From: Mycolicibacillus trivialis
Lineage (GTDB): Bacteria; Actinomycetota; Actinomycetes; Mycobacteriales; Mycobacteriaceae
Reading direction: 5' to 3'
Assembly: GCF_002102395.1 (NCBI RefSeq)
Contig: NZ_LQPZ01000012.1
Span: 1-64,000, forward strand
DNA length: 64,000 bases
Positions 56,981-64,000 of the stretch are shown in pieces; position 1 is the first letter of the stretch, and every line of letters begins with the position of its first letter. The translations under genes and the position numbers were made by a program. The notes below the pieces were generated by a model, which did not search any database, had not been told where the DNA came from, and was given only the letters and a program-made list of their open reading frames with translations.

Positions 56981-58438
56981 ATGGCTGACTCGGTCAACGC
57001 CGCGGGGCTGCCCGACCAACTGAGCGCGGTGGACTATCTGCTGCACCGCGGGGAGGCCAACCCGCGCACCCGGTCGGGCATCTTGAGCCTGGAGATCCTC
57101 GACACCACGCCCGACTGGGAACGCTTCCGTGCCACCTTCGAAGCGGCGTCCCGCAAGGCGCTGCGCCTGAGGGAGAAGGTGGTGGTGCCCACCCTGCCGA
57201 CCGCCGCGCCGCGCTGGGTCGTCGACCCGGACTTCACCATCGACTACCACGTGCGGCGGATCCGGGTACCCGAACCGGGCACGCTGCGGGAAGTTCTCGA
57301 TCAGGCCGAACTGCTGTTGCAGGCCCCGTTGGACATCTCCCGGCCGTTGTGGACGGCGACTCTGGTGGAGGGGCTCGCCGACGGTCGGGCCGCCACACTG
57401 ATCCACCTCAGCCACGCGGTCACCGACGGTGTCGGCGGTGTCGAGATGTTCTCCCAGCTCTATGACCTCGAACGTGACCCGCCGCCGAAGCCGTTGGCGC
57501 CGATGCCGATTCCGCGCGACCTGTCCGCCGACGACCTGATGCGCGAAGGCATCAACCGGCTGCCGCTGACCGTCGCGGGTGGGGTGTTCGGCACCGTCTC
57601 CAACGCCATGCGCATCGCCGGACGGATCGCCGGGGACCCGGTCTCGGCGGCGTCGGGTGCGTTCGACTACGCACGGTCGAGCCTGCGGATGATGCAGCAG
57701 GCGGCCAAGCCCTCACCGCTGCTGTTGCGCCGCAGCCTGGCCAGCCGCACCGAGGCGCTCGACATCGTGCTTGCCGACCTGCACCGCGCCGCCAAGGCCG
57801 CCGGCGGCTCGATCAACGACGCTTACCTCGCCGGGCTCTGCGGTGCACTGCGCCGATACCACGCCGCCCTCGGCGTGCCGGTCGCGACACTGCCGATGGC
57901 GGTGCCGGTCAACCTGCGCACCGGCAGCGACCCGGCCGGCGGCAACCGGTTCACCGGGGTGAACCTGGCCGCGCCGATAGCGGTCACCGACCCGGCCGAG
58001 CGGATCCGCCGGATCCGGGCCCAGATGACCCAGCGGCGCGAAGAGCGGGCGCTGGGACTGCTCGGGGCGATCGCCCCGCTGCTCAGCGTCCTGCCGACTC
58101 CGACGCTGGAGTCGCTGGAGGAGCGCGTCATCGCCGCCGACGTGCAGGCCAGCAACATTCCGATGTATCCGGGCGAGACCTACATCGCCGGTGCCAAGGT
58201 GTTGCGCCAGTACGGGCTCGGCCCGCTGCCCGGTGTCGCGATGATGGTGGTGCTGCTGTCCCGCGACGGTGTGTGCACCATCAGCGTGCGCTACGACCGG
58301 GCCGCCATCACCGACGCCGAGTTGTTCGCCCGGTGTCTGCATGAGGGGTTCGACGAGGTGCTGGCCCTGGCCGGCGACCCGGCGCCGCACTCGGTGCCGG
58401 CCTCGTTCACGTCGTTGGCCGCAACGGAGGGTCCATGA
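56981..58438 (+). CDS. Wax ester synthase/diacylglycerol acyltransferase (Rv2484c-like)
   Basis: A 485-aa WS/DGAT enzyme expected to esterify diacylglycerol or fatty alcohol with acyl-CoA for storage lipid. N-terminus LSAVDYLLHRGEANPRTRSG and the active-site block HLSHAVTDGVGGVEMF; the family motif HHxxxDG appears as S-H-A-V-T-D-G, keeping the second (catalytic) His and the Asp. The C-terminal SNIPMYPGETYIAG (PLW/ND-type region) is present. It overlaps plsC by ATGA, forming an operon with the glycerol-phosphate acyltransferases, as Rv2484c-Rv2482c. Confidence 0.92.
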   Translation: MADSVNAAGLPDQLSAVDYLLHRGEANPRTRSGILSLEILDTTPDWERFRATFEAASRKALRLREKVVVPTLPTAAPRWVVDPDFTIDYHVRRIRVPEPGTLREVLDQAELLLQAPLDISRPLWTATLVEGLADGRAATLIHLSHAVTDGVGGVEMFSQLYDLERDPPPKPLAPMPIPRDLSADDLMREGINRLPLTVAGGVFGTVSNAMRIAGRIAGDPVSAASGAFDYARSSLRMMQQAAKPSPLLLRRSLASRTEALDIVLADLHRAAKAAGGSINDAYLAGLCGALRRYHAALGVPVATLPMAVPVNLRTGSDPAGGNRFTGVNLAAPIAVTDPAERIRRIRAQMTQRREERALGLLGAIAPLLSVLPTPTLESLEERVIAADVQASNIPMYPGETYIAGAKVLRQYGLGPLPGVAMMVVLLSRDGVCTISVRYDRAAITDAELFARCLHEGFDEVLALAGDPAPHSVPASFTSLAATEGP

Positions 58439-60111
58439 CATCGTCGCGCGACATGCGCCTGCCCGGTTCGGTGGCCGAGGTCGCCGCCAGCCCGCCCGGC
58501 CCCAAGGTCGGCGCCTTCTTCGACATGGACGGCACGCTGGTCGCCGGCTTCACCGGTGTCATCTTGACCCGGGAACGGTTCCGGCACCGGGACATGGGGC
58601 TCGGCGAGATGCTGAGCATGATCCTCGCCGGGCTCAGCCACCAACTGGGCCGCATGGAATTCGAGGGCCTCATCAACAAGGCGGCGTCGGCGCTGCGCGG
58701 CCGGCCGCTGAGCGATCTCGATGAGATCGGGCAGCGGATGTTCACCCAGAAGATCGAGCCGCGGGTCTACCCGGAGATGCGGGAGTTGGTCCGCGCTCAC
58801 CTCAAACGGGGCCACACGGTGGTGCTCAGTTCGTCGGCGCTGACCATCCAGGTGGACCCGGTGGCCCGCTTCCTGGGCATCCCGAACACGTTGACCAACC
58901 GATTCGAGGTCGACGACGACGGGGTGCTCACCGGCACGGTGCTGGAGCCGATCCTGTGGGGCCCGGGCAAGGCGGACGCGGTGCAGAAGTTCGCCGCCGA
59001 GCACGACATCGACCTCAAGGACAGCTACTTCTACGCCGATGGCGACGAGGACGTCGCGCTGATGTACCTGGTCGGCAACCCGCGCCCAACCAACCCGGAG
59101 GGCAAGATGGCGGCCGTCGCCAAGAAACGGGGCTGGCCGATCCTGCGGTTCTCCAGCCGCAGCGGAGTCGGTCTTACCGGCGCCATCCGGACCCTCGCCG
59201 GCGTCGGCTCCCTGGTCCCGGTCGCCACCGGGGCGGTGTGGTGGGGTCTGCTCACCCGCAGCAGGCGTCGCGGCGTCAACTTCTTCACCGCGAACTGGCA
59301 GCGGCTGGTGCTGGCCACCGGCGGGGTCAGCCTCAACGTCCTGGGGGCGGAGAACCTCACCAAGCAGCGGCCGGCGATCTTCATCTTCAACCATCGCAAC
59401 CAGGTCGATCCGTTGATCGCCGGTTCGCTGGTGCGCGACAACTACACCGGGGTGGCCAAGAAGGAACTCGAAAGCGACCCGGTGCTCGGCGCGCTGGGCA
59501 AGGCCCTCGACGTCGTCTTCGTCGACCGCGACGACACCGCCTCAGCGGTGGAATCGTTGCAGGAGGTCGAAGAACTTGCGCGGGAAGGACTGTCGGTCGT
59601 CGTCGCTCCCGAGGGGACTCGGCTGGACACCACCGAAGTGGGCCCGTTCAAAAAAGGGCCGTTCCGGATGGCGATGAGCACCGGCCTGCCGATCGTGCCG
59701 ATCGTCGTGCGTAACGCCGAGGTGGTCGCCTCACGCAACTCGGTGACCATGAATCCCGGCACCGTCGACGTGGCCGTGTTCCCGCCGATCTCGGTCAAGG
59801 ACTGGACGGTGAAGGAGCTGCCCGACCGGATCGCCGAGGTTCGGCAGCTGTACCTGGACACCCTGGCCGACTGGCCGACCGGCGAGCTGCCTGAGCCGGA
59901 GTTGTACCGGCGGGCGACCGGTGCGAAACGGGCCGGGAAAGCGGCTAAGAAGGAGCCGGCTAAGAGGGAGCCGGCGAAGAAGACACCGGCGAAGAAGACC
60001 GCCCGAAAAGCCGGCGGACCGGCGAAGAAAGCCGCCGCCAAGCCGGTGAAGAAGGGTGGGGCCGCGTCGCGCGGCGACGGTTCGACGCCGCGACCGCGGG
60101 GGCGGCCGTGA
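58435..60111 (+). CDS. plsC: Bifunctional HAD phosphatase / 1-acylglycerol-3-phosphate acyltransferase PlsC
   Basis: A 558-aa two-domain protein. Residues 20-270: HAD/SerB-type domain with FFDMDGTLV and [11 protein letters not shown]. Residues 295-490: LPLAT acyltransferase with [10 protein letters not shown] (HX4D) and VAPEGTRLD; it should convert lysophosphatidate to phosphatidate, and the HAD part could dephosphorylate it to diacylglycerol for the adjacent WS/DGAT. The C-terminal ~60 residues are a Lys/Ala/Pro-rich tail with PAKK-type repeats. Coupled to plsB2 by a GTGA overlap. Confidence 0.93.
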   Translation: MTSSRDMRLPGSVAEVAASPPGPKVGAFFDMDGTLVAGFTGVILTRERFRHRDMGLGEMLSMILAGLSHQLGRMEFEGLINKAASALRGRPLSDLDEIGQRMFTQKIEPRVYPEMRELVRAHLKRGHTVVLSSSALTIQVDPVARFLGIPNTLTNRFEVDDDGVLTGTVLEPILWGPGKADAVQKFAAEHDIDLKDSYFYADGDEDVALMYLVGNPRPTNPEGKMAAVAKKRGWPILRFSSRSGVGLTGAIRTLAGVGSLVPVATGAVWWGLLTRSRRRGVNFFTANWQRLVLATGGVSLNVLGAENLTKQRPAIFIFNHRNQVDPLIAGSLVRDNYTGVAKKELESDPVLGALGKALDVVFVDRDDTASAVESLQEVEELAREGLSVVVAPEGTRLDTTEVGPFKKGPFRMAMSTGLPIVPIVVRNAEVVASRNSVTMNPGTVDVAVFPPISVKDWTVKELPDRIAEVRQLYLDTLADWPTGELPEPELYRRATGAKRAGKAAKKEPAKREPAKKTPAKKTARKAGGPAKKAAAKPVKKGGAASRGDGSTPRPRGRP

Positions 60112-62486
60112 CCGCGCCGGTGCCTGCCGCGGGCGGGTTCACCGCCGCCGCAGACGCCTTGGTGATCGCCTCGGTGAACTCACCGGTGGAAGCCGACCTG
60201 GTCGCCGACTGGCTGCACCGTCAGCAGGCCGCGTACCCCGACGCGAAGATCGACGTGGTGACCCTGCCCGCCGACGCCCAGGAATCGAGTCGGCTGGCCA
60301 GCCTGGTCGTCCAGCTGGACGCCGACGAGAACCGGCCCGTCGTCCCGGTGCGGGTGTTCTGGATTCCGCGGGCCAACGCGTCCACCGCGCACCGGGTCCT
60401 GGCCCTGCTGCCCGGCCGTGACCCCTACCATCCCACCGAACGTCATCAGCGGCGCATCCTGCGCACCGACCCGACCCGCGCCCGGGTGGTGGCCGGTGAA
60501 TCGGCCACGGTCGCCGAGTTGCGCCGCGACTTCGAAGAGACCACCGTCGGTGGCAGCCCGCGCGATTTCGCCCACTTCGTCACCCGGCGTGCGGCGCTGG
60601 CCCTGGAACGCGCCGAATACCGGATCCTGGGTCCTCAGTACAAGTCGCCGCGACTGGTGAAACCGGAGATCCTCGCCTCCAACCGATTCCGGGACGGCCT
60701 TGAGCAGATCCCCGGTGCCACCGTCGAAGAGGCCGGCGAGATGCTCGACGAGCTGTCGACCGGCTGGAGCCGGGTCTCGGTCGACCTGGTCGGTGTGCTC
60801 GGCCGGATGGTCAGCCGCGGCTTCGACCCCGACATCGACTACGACGAGTACGAGGTGGCCGCGTTACGCGCCGCGCTGGAGGCCCACCCCGCGGTCCTGC
60901 TGTTCTCCCACCGCTCCTACATCGACGGTGCGGTGATGCCGGTGGCGATGCAGGAGAATCGGCTGCCGCCGGTGCACGTGTTCGCCGGGATCAACCTCTC
61001 GTTCGGGCTGATGGGCCCGCTGCTGCGCCGCGCAGGCGTCATCTTCATCCGGCGCAACGTCGCAGGCAACCCGCTCTACAAATACGTTCTGCGCCAATAC
61101 GTCGGCTACGTGGTGGAGAAACGGTTCAACCTGAGCTGGTCGATCGAGGGCACCCGCTCACGCACCGGCAAGATGTTGCCGCCCAAACTGGGGCTGATGG
61201 CCTACGTCGCCGACGCCTATCTCGACGGACGCAGTGAAGACATTCTGCTGCAAGGTGTCTCGATCAGTTTCGACCAGCTGCACGAAACCACCGAGTACGC
61301 CGACTACGCCCGCGGCGGGGAGAAGACGCCGGAGGGGATCGGTTGGCTGTACCACTTCATCAAAGCCCAGGGCGAACGCAACTACGGCAAGATCTACGTG
61401 CGGTTCCCCGAGGCCGTGTCCATGCGGCAGTACCTCGGCGAACCCGACGGGCCGATCGGAGCCGACCCCGACGCCAAGCGTCTGGCCATGCAGAAGATGG
61501 CCTTCGAGGTGGCCTGGCGCATCCAACGCGTCACCCCGATCAACGCCACCGCGCTGGTCTCGGCGCTGCTGCTGACCACCCGCGGCCAGGCCCTGACCCT
61601 GGGCCAACTGCACCACACCCTGCAGGATTCGCTGGACTATCTGGAACGCAAGCAGGCCCCGATGACCAACAGTGCGCTGCGGTTGCGCAGCCCCGAGGGG
61701 GTCCGCGCCGCCGTCGACACCCTGGCCAGCGGCCACCCGATCACCCGCGTCGACGACGGCTGGGAGCCGGTGTGGCGCATCGCGCCCGAACACGAGCACG
61801 TCGCGGCGTTCTACCGCAACTCGGTGATCCACGCCTTTTTGGAGACCTCGATCACCGAGTTGGCCCTCTCCCACGCCCGCGACGCCGACGGGGACCGCCT
61901 CGAGGTGTTCTGGGATCAGGCGATGCGGGTGCGCGACCTGCTCAAATTCGAGTTCTACTTCCCCGACTCCACCGCCTTCCGCGAGCACATCGACGAGGAG
62001 ATGTCCTGGCAGGACGCCGCCTGGACCGACCGGGTGCGCGCCGGCGGTGCGGACATCGACGAGCTGCTGCACCGCAAACGCCCGCTGATGGCCAACGCCA
62101 TGCTGCGGGTCTTCTTCGAGGCCTACGAGGTCGTCGCCGACGTGCTGCGCAGCGCTCCGGCCCGGGTCGACACCGACGAACTCACCCGACTCGCCCTCGG
62201 GGTGGGCCGGCAGTACATCGCCCAGGGGCGCATCCGCAGCGCCGAACCGGTGTCGGCGCTGCTGTTCGCCACCGCCTGCCAGGTGGCCGCCGACCAGAAC
62301 CTGCTGCCCGAGGACACCACCGGCGTGGACACCGCCGAATTGACCCGGCGCCGGGTGGCGTTCCACCGGGAACTGCGCGACGTCCTGCGCGACATCGACC
62401 GGATCGAACGGATCTCCCGCGACCAATTCGTCGAACGGGAGGCGCTGCGCCGCTCCGCCGAGCACGACGGCGCCCCCCGACGCTGA
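60108..62486 (+). CDS. plsB2: Glycerol-3-phosphate acyltransferase PlsB2
   Basis: A 792-aa PlsB that makes 1-acyl-glycerol-3-phosphate, the first step of phospholipid and triacylglycerol synthesis. Motifs: block [12 protein letters not shown] (HX4D), block [11 protein letters not shown], block [21 protein letters not shown], block IV around [13 protein letters not shown]. Long N- and C-terminal helical regions as in the bacterial PlsB family. GTG start inside the plsC stop. Last gene of the operon. Confidence 0.94.
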   Translation: MTAPVPAAGGFTAAADALVIASVNSPVEADLVADWLHRQQAAYPDAKIDVVTLPADAQESSRLASLVVQLDADENRPVVPVRVFWIPRANASTAHRVLALLPGRDPYHPTERHQRRILRTDPTRARVVAGESATVAELRRDFEETTVGGSPRDFAHFVTRRAALALERAEYRILGPQYKSPRLVKPEILASNRFRDGLEQIPGATVEEAGEMLDELSTGWSRVSVDLVGVLGRMVSRGFDPDIDYDEYEVAALRAALEAHPAVLLFSHRSYIDGAVMPVAMQENRLPPVHVFAGINLSFGLMGPLLRRAGVIFIRRNVAGNPLYKYVLRQYVGYVVEKRFNLSWSIEGTRSRTGKMLPPKLGLMAYVADAYLDGRSEDILLQGVSISFDQLHETTEYADYARGGEKTPEGIGWLYHFIKAQGERNYGKIYVRFPEAVSMRQYLGEPDGPIGADPDAKRLAMQKMAFEVAWRIQRVTPINATALVSALLLTTRGQALTLGQLHHTLQDSLDYLERKQAPMTNSALRLRSPEGVRAAVDTLASGHPITRVDDGWEPVWRIAPEHEHVAAFYRNSVIHAFLETSITELALSHARDADGDRLEVFWDQAMRVRDLLKFEFYFPDSTAFREHIDEEMSWQDAAWTDRVRAGGADIDELLHRKRPLMANAMLRVFFEAYEVVADVLRSAPARVDTDELTRLALGVGRQYIAQGRIRSAEPVSALLFATACQVAADQNLLPEDTTGVDTAELTRRRVAFHRELRDVLRDIDRIERISRDQFVEREALRRSAEHDGAPRR

Positions 62487-62523
62487 TCAGTCCGGGTTTT
62501 CGGGGCCGATTTCCGCCGGGCCT

Positions 62524-62535
62524 TAGGCTGGTCGC
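62524..62535 (+). promoter_or_regulatory. -10 element for a leaderless copD/ctaG-like transcript
   Basis: TAGGCT (62524-62529) lies 6 bases before the GTG at 62536, with no Shine-Dalgarno sequence. Confidence 0.5.
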
Positions 62536-64000
62536 GTGAGCGTCACCCCCACCACCCGCCGGCCGGCCATCGGGCCGCTGCTGGTCGGTGTCGCGGTCCT
62601 GGCCGGCGCGGTGGCCGCGGGCACCGGCGGGCTGTCGTTGGCCGCCGCGCTGACCACCACCGGGCTCGCCGACCCGGGACCGGCCACCACCTACGGGCTG
62701 CCGTTCATCCGCGCGGCCGGGGAGATCGCCGCCGTGCTGGCGGTCGGCTCGTTTCTGACCGCGGCGTTCCTGCTGCCGCCGCAGGCCAACGGGGTCCTCG
62801 ACGCCGGCGGCTACCGGGCGTTGCGGCTGGGCACCGTCGCCTCCGGGGCCTGGGCGGTGTGCGCGGCGCTGCTGGTGCCGCTGACGATCTCCGACGTCTC
62901 CGGGCACCCCGTCACCGAACACCTCAACCCCGTCGAACTGTGGTCGGTCGCCGGGCTGGTCAACGTCGCCTCGGCGTGGCGCTGGACCGCGGTGCTCGCC
63001 GCCGCCGTCACCCTCGCCAGCCTGGCGGTGCTGCGCTGGTCGTGGACGCCGGCGCTGCTGGCCGCATCGCTGGCGACGCTCATCCCGCTGGGGCTGACCG
63101 GGCACTCCGCCGCGGGCGGCTCGCACGACCTGGCCACCAACAGCCTGCTGATCCATCTGCTGGCCGGCGCGCTGTGGGCCGGCGGACTGCTGGCCCTGCT
63201 GGTCCACGCCCTGCGCCGCGGTGAGCACGCCGATGTGGCGGCGCGCCGCTTCTCCGCGCTCGCCCTGTGGTGCTTCATCGCGATGGGGCTGAGCGGGGTG
63301 GTCAACGCCGGCGTCCGGGTGCTGCCCGAGGACCTGCTGACCACCGACTACGGGCGGTTGGTGATCGCCAAAGCGGTGGCGCTGATCCTGCTGGGCGTCC
63401 TCGGGTGGCGGCAACGCCGCAGCGGGGTGGCCGCCCTGCGCGCCGACCCGCAGGCCCGCGGGGCGCTGATCCGGCTGGCGCTGATCGAGGCGGTGATCTT
63501 CGGCGCCACCTTCGGCATCGCGGTCGGCCTGGGCCGCACCCCACCGCCGCCACTGCCGATCGGCAACCCGTCGGTTCCGGAGGTCCTGATCGGCTACGAC
63601 TTCGCCGGCCCGCCCACGGTGGCGCGGGTCCTGTTCGATTGGCGTTTCGACCTGCTCTTCGGTACCGCCGCGATCGTGTTCGCCGGGGTCTACCTGGCCG
63701 CCGTGCTGCGGCTGCGCCGCCGCGGGGACGCCTGGCCGGCCGGGCGCACCCTCGCTTGGCTGGTGGGCTGCCTGGCGTTGTTATTCGCCACCTCCTCGGG
63801 CATGGGCCGCTACATGCCGGCGATGTTCAGCATGCACATGGCCGCCCACATGTTCCTGTCCATGCTGGTCCCGATCCTGCTGGTACTGGGCGCGCCGACC
63901 ACGCTGGCGCTGCGCGCGCTGCCGGCCGCAGGCAAGGACAACCCGCCCGGGCCCCGGGAGTGGCTGCTGGCCGGGTTGCACAGCCGGATCTCGGTGTTCT
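62536..64000 (+). CDS. CopD/CtaG-type integral membrane protein (3' end cut by window)
   Basis: 488 codons are visible and the frame is open at the window end. The first ~310 residues hold about eight membrane helices with a CopD-like block (LLIHLLAGALWAGGLLALL; SALALWCFIAMGLSGVVNAGVR). After a periplasmic loop (PPPLPIGNPSVPEVLIGYDF) a second membrane region begins that resembles CtaG/caa3 assembly proteins (MGRYMPAMFSMHMAAHMFLSMLVP, with several His/Met). This fused CopD-CtaG layout is that of M. tuberculosis Rv0102. It is probably involved in copper handling and cytochrome oxidase assembly. GTG start chosen for the -10 at 62524. Confidence 0.87.
   Translation, partial: MSVTPTTRRPAIGPLLVGVAVLAGAVAAGTGGLSLAAALTTTGLADPGPATTYGLPFIRAAGEIAAVLAVGSFLTAAFLLPPQANGVLDAGGYRALRLGTVASGAWAVCAALLVPLTISDVSGHPVTEHLNPVELWSVAGLVNVASAWRWTAVLAAAVTLASLAVLRWSWTPALLAASLATLIPLGLTGHSAAGGSHDLATNSLLIHLLAGALWAGGLLALLVHALRRGEHADVAARRFSALALWCFIAMGLSGVVNAGVRVLPEDLLTTDYGRLVIAKAVALILLGVLGWRQRRSGVAALRADPQARGALIRLALIEAVIFGATFGIAVGLGRTPPPPLPIGNPSVPEVLIGYDFAGPPTVARVLFDWRFDLLFGTAAIVFAGVYLAAVLRLRRRGDAWPAGRTLAWLVGCLALLFATSSGMGRYMPAMFSMHMAAHMFLSMLVPILLVLGAPTTLALRALPAAGKDNPPGPREWLLAGLHSRISVF

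Overview
The window is chromosomal DNA of a mycobacterium, very GC-rich. It carries PE/PPE and WXG100 proteins, an ESX-5 secretion locus, MmpS/MmpL proteins, a single-chain FAS-I, a corynebacterial-type mycolate reductase and an L,D-transpeptidase. ESX-5 is known only from the slow-growing lineage, so a slow grower is the best guess. Several blocks keep the M. tuberculosis gene order (Rv1796-1798, Rv2524c-2520c, Rv2518c, Rv2511-2482c). Gene names rest on recognised family features plus that synteny; no database search was run.

Layout. 1-7.0 kb: the end of ESX-5 (mycP5 partial, eccE5, eccA5), then a 563-base gap holding a clear M-box (magnesium) riboswitch that leads into a PE-PPE-esxM-esxN cassette. 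7.0-10.6 kb: acyl-CoA synthetase, lipocalin-like protein, AraC regulator, methyltransferase. 10.6-15.8 kb: a beta-oxidation-type cluster (two acyl-CoA dehydrogenases, SDR, thiolase, GntR regulator). 15.8-18.0 kb: a metal-dependent hydrolase-family protein and an MFS transporter. 18.1-21.4 kb: an unnamed two-gene unit, an ATP-grasp enzyme followed by a protein with a papain/calpain-like Q-C-H-N arrangement. 21.8-33.7 kb: fas, acpS, an M20 peptidase, bcp and a small membrane protein. 33.8-40.1 kb: GH16 glucanase, tRNA-Lys, ldtB, a 78-bp inverted-repeat element, and mmpS-mmpL behind a promoter that contains a CsoR/RicR-like palindrome. 40.0-46.1 kb: tRNA-His, orn, a HerA-like ATPase, cmrA, an MFS protein, an MmpS-fold protein and a TetR regulator. 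46.1-56.6 kb: the leucine/branched-chain acid catabolic operon (scoAB, accD1, accA1, fadE19, bkdABC) and convergent echA14. 56.7-64 kb: tRNA-Arg, a WS/DGAT-plsC-plsB2 glycerolipid operon, and a CopD/CtaG-type membrane protein cut by the window end.

The main themes are acyl-CoA and lipid metabolism: de novo synthesis (FAS-I and AcpS), mycolate reduction, phospholipid and triacylglycerol assembly, and several catabolic acyl-CoA pathways. Around these sit cell-envelope functions (ESX-5, MmpSL, LdtB).

The observations most worth following up are: (i) the ATP-grasp plus papain-like pair beside a divergent transporter; (ii) MycP5 with its catalytic Ser codon changed to Ala; (iii) the M-box riboswitch in front of a PE19-like/PPE/EsxM/EsxN cassette; (iv) mmpS-mmpL behind a copper-sensor-type operator; (v) twin GTTA-N8-TAAC operators in front of scoA.
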